From: Alphaproteobacteria bacterium
GTDB lineage: Bacteria > Pseudomonadota > Alphaproteobacteria > UBA8366 > GCA-2717185
Length of the DNA: 6,237 nucleotides
Direction: 5' to 3'
Assembly (NCBI GenBank): GCA_016764135.1
Contig: JAESSL010000244.1
Location: 1-6,237, forward strand
Position numbers and translations under genes: made by a program. Shown piece after piece: positions 1 through 5,777 of this stretch (the stretch's first letter is position 1; each line of letters starts with the position of its first letter). The notes below the pieces were generated by a model. That model was given only the letters and a program-made list of their open reading frames with translations, had not been told where the DNA came from and did not search any database.

Positions 1-385
1 CGCCGGCGCGGCCCCGGTCGGCGACAGCGTAGGCGAGCGTGGTCAGCGAGGCCGCCGCAAACGATAGCCCCCAGATAATGCGGGCGACGAGCAGAATTGG
101 GCCGCCATCAATGAAGCCATACATGAGCGTTGAACCGGCCCCGGCGATGGCGGTGATCAGCGTCATGGTGCGCAGGCCCACGGCGTCGGTCGCCCGTGCG
201 ATCAGGCCATAGGTAAAAATTCGAATGAAGCGGTTTGCGGATAAAAGCACGCCGACCCAGGCGAGCGTAATGCCGAATTCTGCGGCGTTAACGGGCAAGA
301 CAACGTAGAGGAGCGCGTCGCCGAGTAGCATGATGGATAAAACGCCGGCGGAGATGGCGGTGGCGCGCGCGCCGCTAAAATTCAT
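1..385 (-). CDS. MFS transporter, N-terminal part (cut by window edge)
   Basis: This is the first 128 codons of an inner-membrane transporter of the major facilitator superfamily; the rest lies beyond base 1. The visible protein is very hydrophobic. Likely helices lie near residues 11-32, 40-59, 73-92 and 96-120. The loop after the second helix, around residues 60-72 (G-L-I-A-R-A-T-D-x-x-G-L-R), is a good match to MFS motif A (GxLaDrxGrr), and R102 with WGLSFA (105-110) fits the motif of the fourth helix. The ATG at 383-385 has TAAGG about 11 bases upstream. That SD lies in the 3' half of a small 4-bp hairpin (CCTT-gatgt-AAGG). It starts 36 bp after the lipoprotein gene on the same strand, with no terminator between, so co-transcription is likely. 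The substrate cannot be told from this fragment; a drug or metabolite efflux role would be a guess. Confidence 0.85.
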   Translation of the reverse strand, partial: MNFSGARATAISAGVLSIMLLGDALLYVVLPVNAAEFGITLAWVGVLLSANRFIRIFTYGLIARATDAVGLRTMTLITAIAGAGSTLMYGFIDGGPILLVARIIWGLSFAAASLTTLAYAVADRGRAG

Positions 386-421
386 CAGGCCATTACCTTA
401 CATCAAGGCGCACTTTAAATC

Positions 422-607
422 TTAAAGGACGCAGTTCTTCGCATAATCCGCCGTTTGGTTGCCTGTCCAGTCGCCGACCGATTTTTCTTTCATGTCCGCG
501 CACCAGTCGGGGCTGCCGATTTCGGGGTCGCAACCGGACAGGCCGACCGCTAGAACGCCAAGGCTGGCGAGCAATGCCAGAGAGAAAGAATTTAGGCCTG
601 TTTTCAT
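422..607 (-). CDS. Small DUF3012-type lipoprotein
   Basis: A complete 61-residue lipoprotein. Residues 1-25 form a type II signal peptide: Lys2, a hydrophobic core, then the lipobox L-S-G-C with the lipidated Cys at 26. The mature part begins C-D-P-E-I-G-S and carries W-C-A-D-M-K-E-K, G-D-W-T and A-D-Y-A-K-N-C, the pattern I know from DUF3012 proteins, which are also about 60 residues long. Asp27 directly after the lipid Cys would, by the E. coli Lol rule, favour retention in the inner membrane. Cys36 and Cys59 could form a disulfide in the periplasm. The ATG has GGAG about 8 bases upstream. No function is known for the family. It sits first in a likely transcript with the MFS gene and is divergent from the DUF4197 gene. 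Confidence 0.85.
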   Translation of the reverse strand: MKTGLNSFSLALLASLGVLAVGLSGCDPEIGSPDWCADMKEKSVGDWTGNQTADYAKNCVL

Positions 608-806
608 AGATTTATCTCCGTATCCCGTTTGTCACTTTCGCACGACGATCCAATGCAATCAAATCGTCGCCAATTCAATCAAATCACTGAAGTGTGATAT
701 GGATTACTGTGCGCTTGACCCGAATATGCTATTTCTTTCGGGGATCATTAACCATTCTGAGTTACCAATGGAATGTGGCGAAATTTAAGATGAAGAAGGC
801 GTTGAT
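608..806. promoter_or_regulatory. Divergent intergenic region between lipoprotein and DUF4197 genes
   Basis: About 200 bp with no convincing gene, from which both the leftward lipoprotein/MFS transcript and the rightward DUF4197 transcript must start. It is more AT-rich than its surroundings. It holds a 20-bp-spaced direct repeat (650-685), an inverted repeat CGACGAT/ATCGTCG (643-649 and 663-669), a 10-bp palindrome CACTGAAGTG (685-694), and a -35-like TTGACC at 715-720 on the plus strand. I could not match that TTGACC to a good -10 at normal spacing, so no start site is proposed. Confidence 0.5.
650..685. repeat. Two 16-bp direct repeats at 20-bp period, operator-like
   Basis: The sequence CCAATNCAATCAAATC occurs at 650-665 and again at 670-685, with one mismatch (G at 655, T at 675). 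The start-to-start distance of 20 bp is close to two helical turns, so both copies face the same side of the DNA. The first copy sits mostly in the loop of the inverted repeat CGACGAT (643-649)/ATCGTCG (663-669). The place, in a divergent promoter region, suggests a regulator site; which protein binds is unknown. Confidence 0.5.
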
Positions 807-1580
807 ATGAAAACAATCAAGGAGAGCCGCGTGACTGGGATCCGCATAATTTCGATAGCGATTTCGATGTCATTTCTTGTCGCGTCCGGTGTTGGCGTTG
901 CGCACGCCAACTGGCTGGAAAAAGGTAAAAACCTGTTGGATACCGTGACAAAATCAACTCCGGGCGGCGCGGGCGCGCTGGGTCTGGACGAGATCGCAAA
1001 TGGCTTGCGGGAAGCGTTGAGGGTGGGGACCGAGCGCGTGGTGTCGAATGTCGGCAGGCAAGACGGCTTCAATAATAATGCTGAAATTCACATTCCCCTG
1101 CCCGATACCCTGAAGAAGGTTCAATCGACGCTGAAAATGGTGGGCGCGTCCGGAATGGCCGATGATCTGGAGCTACGGCTCAATCGTGCGGCGGAGGCGG
1201 CGGCGCCCCGTGCGAAGGCGATCTTCGCCCAGGCCATCACCGATATGACAATGGACGACGTGAAGAAAATTTACGATGGCGCCAATGACGCGGCCACACA
1301 ATATTTTCGCAAAAACATGAGCGCGCCCCTGACGGACAGCATGCGTCCGGTCGTGGATAGCGCGCTGTCCGATGTCGGCGCCATTCAAGCCTATGACCAG
1401 ATGATGGGTCAGTATAAATCAATGCCGTTTGTGCCCGATGTAAAAGCCGATCTTTCGACCTATGTATTAGGTAAGGCGCTGGATGCGTTGTTCTTGTTCC
1501 TCGCGCGCGAAGAAGCGGCGATTCGGGAGAATCCAGCGCAACGGACCACGGAATTGTTGCAGAAGGTGTTCGCGAAATAA
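807..1580 (+). CDS. DUF4197 domain secreted protein
   Basis: A 257-residue exported protein that matches the DUF4197 family along nearly its whole length. Residues 1-34 form a signal peptide ending A-H-A, with cleavage expected before Asn35. The DUF4197 hallmarks follow in order: GLREALRVGTERVV (66-79), D-G-F-N-N-N (86-91), IPLPD (96-100), LRLNRAAEAAAP (122-133), DAATQYFR (160-167), then AYDQMMGQY and the C-terminal region ending R-T-T-E-L-L-Q-K-V-F. The mature part looks largely alpha-helical and has no catalytic motif I recognise; the function of the family is unknown. Start choice: ATG 807 has GAAGG about 9 bases upstream and gives a basic n-region. An in-frame GTG at 831 has a better SD (AAGGAG, 819-824) and would give a 249-residue protein with a shorter signal peptide. 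Confidence 0.88.
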   Translation: MKTIKESRVTGIRIISIAISMSFLVASGVGVAHANWLEKGKNLLDTVTKSTPGGAGALGLDEIANGLREALRVGTERVVSNVGRQDGFNNNAEIHIPLPDTLKKVQSTLKMVGASGMADDLELRLNRAAEAAAPRAKAIFAQAITDMTMDDVKKIYDGANDAATQYFRKNMSAPLTDSMRPVVDSALSDVGAIQAYDQMMGQYKSMPFVPDVKADLSTYVLGKALDALFLFLAREEAAIRENPAQRTTELLQKVFAK

Positions 1581-1594
1581 CGACGTCAAATTTG

Positions 1595-1622
1595 AAGAGG
1601 CTTGGGCAGAAGTCTTGTTTTT
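1595..1622 (+). terminator. Weak terminator-like hairpin after DUF4197 gene
   Basis: Just after the DUF4197 stop codon, AAGA (1595-1598) and CTT (1601-1603) can pair with AAG (1610-1612) and TCTT (1613-1616), leaving a two-base GG bulge and a 6-base loop. GTTTTT follows. The stem is short and AT-rich, so it may terminate only in part, and read-through to the next gene is possible. Confidence 0.3.
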
Positions 1623-1660
1623 CAATAGGGTAATGGTTGTTGCTGGGGAAACGCCGTTCC

Positions 1661-1698
1661 TGTCGCAAGAATCCGGACCGTCTCCGGATTCGACGACA
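1661..1698 (+). other. Strong hairpin in the leader of the 1716 gene
   Basis: GAATCCGGA (1669-1677) and TCCGGATTC (1683-1691) form a perfect 9-bp stem with loop CCGTC. TGTCG (1661-1665) and CGACA (1694-1698) can add five outer pairs beyond a small internal loop. There is no T-run after it on either strand, so it is not a standard intrinsic terminator. It ends two bases before the GAGGA Shine-Dalgarno (1701-1705) of the next gene, which fits a transcript-stabilising or translation-modulating leader structure, or a palindromic protein-binding site. Confidence 0.5.
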
Positions 1699-1715
1699 AA
1701 GAGGATTGTTAAAGT

Positions 1716-2261
1716 ATGAAAATCATCATTCGATTTATGGCGGGGCTCCTGGTGATGTGGGCGGCGATGACGCCCGCGAGCGCCGCTGAACGCGCCATTG
1801 AAGATTTTTTTGGCGAATATGCTGGCCGGAGCGTTACGCATAGCGGTAAAGGCGTCACGGCGCGCGATATCAACGTGGTGATTGAAAAAGTGAAACGAGG
1901 CTTCAGCATTGACTGGGCGACGGTTTCCGGGCGCGCTGATGGCACCATGAAGAAGAAGAGTTATTCCATTCAGTTTCGGAAAACCAGACGCGCCAATATA
2001 TTCAAATCCGCCATGCGAAAGGACGTTTTTGGCGGTCTGGCGCCGATGAACCCCATGAAGGGCGACCCGTATGTCTGGGCGCGCATCCACGACGATACGT
2101 TGTCGGTCTACGCCATGCATATCATTGAGGACGGCACCTATGAAATGCAGGTCTATCACCGAACCCTGACCAAGTCCGGCATGGATCTGAAGTTTTCCCG
2201 CTACCGGGAAGGCCAGGCGTTAAAGGATATCACCGGGACACTGAAGAAAATCAGCAAGTAG
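1716..2261 (+). CDS. Secreted protein of unknown function (181 residues)
   Basis: I do not recognise a named domain. Residues 1-23 are a clear signal peptide: basic start M-K-I-I-I-R, hydrophobic core, then A-S-A before Ala24-Glu25. The mature part of about 158 residues begins with a short helix-like stretch, R-A-I-E-D-F-F-G-E-Y-A-G-R-S, followed by alternating hydrophobic/polar strands: GFSIDWATV (62-70), KSYSIQF (81-87), GDPYVWARI (116-124), DTLSVYAMHI (127-136), YEMQVYHRTL (142-151) and MDLKFSR (156-162). This pattern suggests a small periplasmic beta-sheet or beta-barrel fold, perhaps lipocalin-like. That is inference only. I recall similar uncharacterised secreted proteins in other Alphaproteobacteria. 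There are no cysteines, so no disulfides. The ATG has GAGGA about 10 bases upstream. It follows the DUF4197 gene by 135 bp and may be partly co-transcribed. Confidence 0.8.
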   Translation: MKIIIRFMAGLLVMWAAMTPASAAERAIEDFFGEYAGRSVTHSGKGVTARDINVVIEKVKRGFSIDWATVSGRADGTMKKKSYSIQFRKTRRANIFKSAMRKDVFGGLAPMNPMKGDPYVWARIHDDTLSVYAMHIIEDGTYEMQVYHRTLTKSGMDLKFSRYREGQALKDITGTLKKISK

Positions 2262-2270
2262 CCGCGTCGG

Positions 2271-2340
2271 CGATCTTGTGATCCAAATCAGGCGACTTAA
2301 ATCTCGCGACTCAATTTTTGGGACCCAAATTCCGTGACAT
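2271..2340. repeat. Five degenerate 14-bp tandem units
   Basis: Units begin at 2271, 2285, 2299, 2313 and 2327, exactly 14 bp apart. Consensus AAATYNNGNGACYY. Across all five units T4, G8, G10 and A11 are invariant, position 5 is always a pyrimidine, and A1, A2, A3 and C12 are kept in four of five. Units 2 and 3 are the most alike (AAATC-N3-CGAC, 9 of 12 bases fixed). The period is not a multiple of 3 and the array lies just after one stop codon and before the next gene, so it is not coding. It includes the 13-bp palindrome TTTGGGACCCAAA (2317-2329), which arises across units 4 and 5. It may be a decayed minisatellite or an array of binding sites. Confidence 0.55.
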
Positions 2341-2403
2341 AATCGCCTCGGCCATGAATGATCCTTGGGAAATCAGGGAGGCGCCCGAGAGGCGGACATC
2401 AAT

Positions 2404-2955
2404 ATGCTGTATATGGTTGAGTGTGATTTTTCGGATAGGGAAAACGAAGGTGCCTGGAACGAATGGTATAGCGGGCCAAAGCTGGATGAACTGCTGTCCA
2501 TGCCCGGCTTTATCGCGACCCAGCGCTACAAGGCGCTGACGGATTGCCCGGCGCCGTATTTGGCCATTCACAGCATCGAATCGCCATCCGTCTTCGCCAA
2601 TCCCGCCTATAAGGCCAAGGGTGGCGGGCGGTTCGGCGACTGGGAGCCGGCTTTGATGACGAATTGGAGCCGTCGGCTCTTTGGTCCGCTGCGCGAAATG
2701 CCGGATGTGCCGTCGGGTTCGTTGCTGGCGGTCTCAGAGGACGTTAATGCGGACATGCCCGACGACGCCCTCCAGATCGAAGGTCTGGATTGGGCGACGG
2801 TCAGTCAATACAAGGATGCGTTGGCGCTCGATGCTTCGGTTGCGACGCGCCTTATCGCGGTTATTCCCGAATCAGCGCGCGTAAAATGGCAATCCAGCGC
2901 TGGCGTACGTCTCTACGCGCCCCTCACTGAAAAGCGTATCTCACCGCCTGAATAG
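2404..2955 (+). CDS. EthD-like dimeric alpha/beta barrel protein, probably two-part
   Basis: 183 residues from ATG 2404. The N-terminal half has the pattern of EthD-like/dimeric ferredoxin-fold proteins: strand MLYMVECDF, then W-N-E-W-Y (18-22), KLDELLSMPGFIATQRYKAL (26-45) and strand PYLAIHSIESP (51-61). This is the usual 'WY...H/KL..LL..PGF....RY' layout. The C-terminal half (SLLAVSEDVNAD, then LDASVATRLIAVIP) looks like a second, diverged copy, so one chain may form a pseudo-dimer; this is inference. No catalytic residues can be assigned. Such proteins often serve as small enzymes or accessory factors in degradation of aromatic or other organic compounds. Start choice: a TTG at 2365 is in frame but has no SD, while ATG 2404 has GAGAGG (2387-2392) 11 bases before it. 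It lies 40 bp ahead of the LLM gene, probably in the same operon. Confidence 0.7.
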   Translation: MLYMVECDFSDRENEGAWNEWYSGPKLDELLSMPGFIATQRYKALTDCPAPYLAIHSIESPSVFANPAYKAKGGGRFGDWEPALMTNWSRRLFGPLREMPDVPSGSLLAVSEDVNADMPDDALQIEGLDWATVSQYKDALALDASVATRLIAVIPESARVKWQSSAGVRLYAPLTEKRISPPE

Positions 2956-2995
2956 AGTGTACAGACGTCGGTGAAACAAACGCGGGAGAGAGGCT

Positions 2996-3852
2996 ATGGA
3001 CGTTGGCGTCACGATGTTTCCCACGGATTATTCCATTGGCCCGGCGGCGCTGGCGATAGCGGTGGAAGAGCGGGGTTTCGACGCTCTTTTCATCCCCGAT
3101 CATTCCCATATTCCCGCCAACCGGAGTTCCACGTTCCGTACGGCGGATGATTTACCGCCGGATTATTCGCACAACCTCGATATGTTTCTGTGCCTCGCCG
3201 CCGCTGCGGCGGTGACCACGCGTATTCGCCTGGGGACCGGCATTTGTCTGGTGGTGGAACGCGATCCGATCATCACCGCCAAGGAAGTCGCCAGCCTGGA
3301 CCATATGTCCGGGGGGCGGGTGGATTTTGGCGTTGGCGGCGGCTGGAATCAGGAAGAAATGGAGAATCACGGCGGTGACTGGTCAAAGCGATGGCTTTTG
3401 ATGCGCGAGCGGATCGAGGCGATGAAGGCCATCTGGACCGAGGATGAGGCCAGCTATGCAGGCGAATTGGTCAACTTTGAGAGTATTTGTCCTGGCCGAA
3501 ACCAATCCAGAATCCGCATCCGCCGGTCTTTATCGGCGGCGATGGCGCGCGAACGCTGGACCGTGTTGTGCGCTATGGCGATGGATGGATGCCGATGCTG
3601 GCGGAAAAAGGCGAACCGCGCATCGACCATTATTGTGACCGTTTTACCGAACTCGGGCGAATGCTGGACAACGCCGGGCGCCCGCGTTTACCAATAACCG
3701 CGTTTGCGCCGCCACGCGATCCAAAGGCGATTGAGCGATTGCGGGAGGCAGGCGCGACACGATGCATTTTTGGCGTTAAAGCGGCGCCATCAGACGACGT
3801 ATTGCCGCGTCTTGACCATTTGGCGCGGTTAGCGGAACAAATACGGTCATAG
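2996..3852 (+). pseudogene. LLM class F420-dependent-type oxidoreductase (TIGR03619-like), frameshifted
   Basis: A luciferase-like (F420/flavin) oxidoreductase of about 285 residues that is split over two frames. The first part (2996 to about 3487, 164 residues) has the family features in order: MDVGVTMFPTDYSIGP, FIPDHSHIP (32-40), RLGTGICLVVERDP (78-91), TAKEVASLDHMSGGR (94-108), FGVGGGWNQEEMENHG (111-126) and EAMKAIWTEDEA (141-152). The second part (3487-3852) resumes with SWPKPIQNPHPPVFIGGDG, then RVVRYGDGWMPM and a family-like C-terminus ending near DHLARLAEQI. Read straight through, the first frame runs as unrelated sequence to 3697. One missing base in the T-run at 3486-3488 explains the break: a fourth T would give E-S-I-L-S-W-P-K-P. 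Both halves are otherwise intact, so it is a very recent mutation or a sequencing/assembly error. SD GGGAGAGAGG precedes ATG 2996. Members bind F420 or FMN; substrate unknown. Confidence 0.85.
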
Positions 3853-3924
3853 CAGGATTTTCAGAAGGCCCGATTTCCATAGCGTTGAATTTCAAAGGGC
3901 TAAATTCCATACGGAGAAAACGAC

Positions 3925-4671
3925 ATGAACAAAATTGATTTGAACGGAAAACGCGCAGCGGTCACCGGCGGCGCGCAGGGCATTGGCCGCGCCATTACGG
4001 AACGCCTGCTGGAGAGCGGCGCTACAGTTGCACTGTGGGACATGGACACGGAGCTGATGAACAAAACCGTCGCAGAGTTGGGTTCAAACGCCCATGGGGT
4101 CACCGTGGATGTGACGGACCCGGATTCCGTCGCCAAAGGCCTGGAGCAAACCAACGCCGAGATCGGCGGGCTTGATATTCTGGTCAATAATGCGGGCATT
4201 TCCGGGCCGAATGTATCGACCTGGGAATACTCGATTGAAGATTGGCGGCGGGTTATTGATATCGATCTGAACGGTGTGTTTTATTGCTGCCGCGCCGTGG
4301 CGCCCCAGTTGAAGGCGCAGGATTACGGCCGCATCATCAATATCGCCTCTATCGCGGGCAAGGAGGGTAATCCCAACGCACCCGCTTACAGCGCCGCGAA
4401 GGCCGGCGTTATTGGTTTGACCAAGTCATTGGGCAAAGAACTGGCGGATACTGGGGTTCGGGTGAATTGTGTGACGCCTGCCGCCGCGAGGACGCGCATA
4501 TTCGACCAGATGACGCAAAAGCAGATCGACTACATGCTCTCCAAAATTCCCATGGAGCGCTTTGTCGACGTGTCTGAAATCGCCGCTCTGGTGGCGTGGC
4601 TGGCCTCCGAGGATTGTTCCTTTTCAACCGGCGCCGTGTTTGATATTTCCGGCGGTCGCGCAACGTATTAA
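3925..4671 (+). CDS. SDR family NAD(P)-dependent oxidoreductase (FabG-like)
   Basis: A complete classical short-chain dehydrogenase of 248 residues, the normal length. The Rossmann dinucleotide motif is TGGAQGIG (14-21). Trp38-Asp39 at the end of the second strand suggests NAD(H) rather than NADP(H). NNAG is at 88-91. The catalytic tetrad is Asn116, Ser142, Tyr155 and Lys159 (Y-S-A-A-K). The C-terminal end has F-S-T-G-A-V-F-D-I-S-G-G-R. It oxidises or reduces an alcohol/ketone pair in the cytosol. The segments GKEGNPNAPAYSAAKAGVIG and VNCVTPAAARTRIFDQM remind me of SDRs annotated as FabG-like or as 2-keto-3-deoxy-sugar-acid dehydrogenases, but the substrate cannot be fixed and a role in fatty-acid synthesis is not implied. 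GGAG (3913-3916) lies 8 bases before the ATG. It follows the broken LLM gene by 72 bp and is probably the last gene of that cluster. Confidence 0.92.
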   Translation: MNKIDLNGKRAAVTGGAQGIGRAITERLLESGATVALWDMDTELMNKTVAELGSNAHGVTVDVTDPDSVAKGLEQTNAEIGGLDILVNNAGISGPNVSTWEYSIEDWRRVIDIDLNGVFYCCRAVAPQLKAQDYGRIINIASIAGKEGNPNAPAYSAAKAGVIGLTKSLGKELADTGVRVNCVTPAAARTRIFDQMTQKQIDYMLSKIPMERFVDVSEIAALVAWLASEDCSFSTGAVFDISGGRATY

Positions 4672-4678
4672 GCCTTGG

Positions 4679-4716
4679 CGCCTTGTCCGGCGGGGTAACC
4701 GCCGGACGGGGCGTTT
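4679..4716 (+). terminator. GC-rich hairpin terminator after the SDR gene
   Basis: Bases 4679-4693 pair with 4699-4713: a perfect 9-bp core GTCCGGCGG/CCGCCGGAC with loop GGTAA, extended outward by two T-G wobbles and four more G-C pairs. TTT follows. It begins 7 bases after the SDR stop codon. The T-tract is short, but the very stable stem and the position between convergent genes support termination of the rightward transcript. On the minus strand the hairpin is followed by no T-run, so it may serve the leftward gene poorly, if at all. Confidence 0.7.
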
Positions 4717-4735
4717 GGTCGATCTCCGGTTCAGA

Positions 4736-5689
4736 TCATTCCGACAAGCGCGCGAACCGAACCACGCGCATTTTGGCGCCAGCGCTGTGATTGGGCATGA
4801 CGAGGACGCAGTTGTCATAGGGCGTCACGATATCTTCCTCGCCATCGCGCGCAATCACCGTACCCGCCTTTTCGATCACTTCCATGCCAATATACTGTTC
4901 AGTAAACCGGAAAGCGTTCGATTTTGAATAAACGCCCTCGGTAATTTCCAGCTCCCGCAACGGGGGTGGGGGATTGTTTGTGACATGGGCGTCGAAAAAT
5001 TCCGGCGCAACCATATCCAGCGCCTTCAGAAAGTAGAGCGCCGAGTCGAGCGCCGTGACGGCGGTGTCCTTCAGCCAATGCTGGCCGCATTCGACCAGTA
5101 ATCCGGTCTTTGGATCATTGACGTCGTGATAGGGCGTGTATTCGATCAATCGTCGCCCAACCACGAAGCCGGACCCAAACGCGGCGTGCTCCGGAAACCC
5201 GACCTTGCGGGTCAGGTCGCGTTCCTTGTCCAGCCCGTTGCACAGGGTGACGGCGGGCGATGCGGTGCTCATGGAGTGAATATCAAGCAGATAGTCCACC
5301 GATTCGAAGTACGCTCGCATTTCGCGCGCGCGGCGCAACTCCCAGCTGTCTTCGTCGCTATCAAGACGCTCCTCCACCCAGACCCGGTTCATGTCCTCGT
5401 CCACATAGCGCGACATCAACGGGCGTTGCGGATCAAACCTCAGGAACGCCTTGTAGTTGGAAAATCCAAGGCTCAAGATTCCTCGCGTGGGCTGTATCTT
5501 GTTTTTGAACAGGTGGTCGAGCGTGATCGCGCCGCAAATCTCGTTGCCGTGCATGAGCGCATTGAGCATCACATGCGGACCCGGTTTTCCGCTGTCGATG
5601 CGCGTGATGTAATCGACGCCCGTATTCCCCGCCATATAGGCGGAAATGTCCGGCGCGCTTAATTCCACGGGGTAATTTACGCTTGGCAC
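4736..5689 (-). CDS. Succinylglutamate desuccinylase/aspartoacylase family zinc hydrolase
   Basis: A complete 317-residue enzyme of the AstE/aspartoacylase branch of the M14 carboxypeptidase-like fold. Zinc ligands are visible as His47 and Glu50 in H-G-N-E (47-50) and His138 in D-I-H-S (136-139). DMNR (99-102), the family's substrate-binding DxNR motif, comes between them. Glu200 in L-V-E-C-G-Q-H is the likely catalytic Glu. The C-terminal part, from about residue 240, is the expected small beta domain. Such enzymes remove an acyl group from an N-acylated amino acid or a similar amide; the substrate here is unknown, and no arginine-succinyltransferase (ast) genes are nearby. The start is GTG at 5687-5689, with AAGGA about 10 bases before it; an in-frame stop lies just upstream and there is no earlier ATG. 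It is convergent with the SDR gene and divergent from the protease gene. Confidence 0.88.
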   Translation of the reverse strand: MPSVNYPVELSAPDISAYMAGNTGVDYITRIDSGKPGPHVMLNALMHGNEICGAITLDHLFKNKIQPTRGILSLGFSNYKAFLRFDPQRPLMSRYVDEDMNRVWVEERLDSDEDSWELRRAREMRAYFESVDYLLDIHSMSTASPAVTLCNGLDKERDLTRKVGFPEHAAFGSGFVVGRRLIEYTPYHDVNDPKTGLLVECGQHWLKDTAVTALDSALYFLKALDMVAPEFFDAHVTNNPPPPLRELEITEGVYSKSNAFRFTEQYIGMEVIEKAGTVIARDGEEDIVTPYDNCVLVMPNHSAGAKMRVVRFARLSE

Positions 5690-5742
5690 GATTGATGATC
5701 CTTTTCGATTGTCCTCTACGTACTACATCGCGCAACGGGTCG

Positions 5743-5777
5743 TTTGTCCAGCGGTGCGCCACGCTTATACTGGCGCC
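5743..5777 (+). promoter_or_regulatory. Sigma-70-type promoter for the protease gene, probably leaderless
   Basis: TATACT at 5766-5771 matches the -10 box in 5 of 6 bases. TTTGTC at 5743-5748, 17 bp upstream of it, is a weak -35. The expected start of transcription, about 6-7 bases after the -10, falls on or next to the ATG at 5778. There is no Shine-Dalgarno sequence in front of this ATG, which agrees with a leaderless mRNA. Confidence 0.5.

Noticed and set aside
715..751. TTGACC as a full -35/-10 promoter for the DUF4197 gene
   Set aside because: No -10-like hexamer is found at 16-18 bp; TATGCT is too close and CATTAA too far.
459..788. Plus-strand open frame of 109 codons
   Set aside because: It overlaps the lipoprotein gene in antisense and runs over the divergent promoter region; no domain or signal is recognisable and it has no SD. 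The lipoprotein on the other strand has a clear lipobox and family match.
790..810. Six-codon minicistron (M-K-K-A-L-I-stop) overlapping ATG 807 by ATGA
   Set aside because: The ATGA overlap looks like translational coupling, but there is no SD before it and a six-codon frame arises easily by chance.
1467..2159. Long minus-strand open frame of 230 codons
   Set aside because: It spans parts of two plus-strand genes with signal peptides and the hairpin region between them; its protein has no recognisable pattern, as expected of a shadow frame.
3868..3924. Imperfect repeat of TTCCATA (3875-3881 and 3905-3911) and GCCC/GGGC inverted pair before the SDR gene
   Set aside because: Only 7 identical bases in the repeat and a 4-bp stem with a long loop; not beyond what chance gives.
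4721..4737. GATCT/AGATC inverted repeat at the stop codon of the zinc hydrolase gene
   Set aside because: Only 5 bp with a 7-base loop and no T-tract on the minus strand; too weak to call as a terminator.
5126..5662. Plus-strand open frame of 178 codons opposite the zinc hydrolase
   Set aside because: Antisense shadow of a gene with full catalytic motifs (H-G-N-E, DMNR, D-I-H-S); the composition is that of a reverse-complemented coding sequence.
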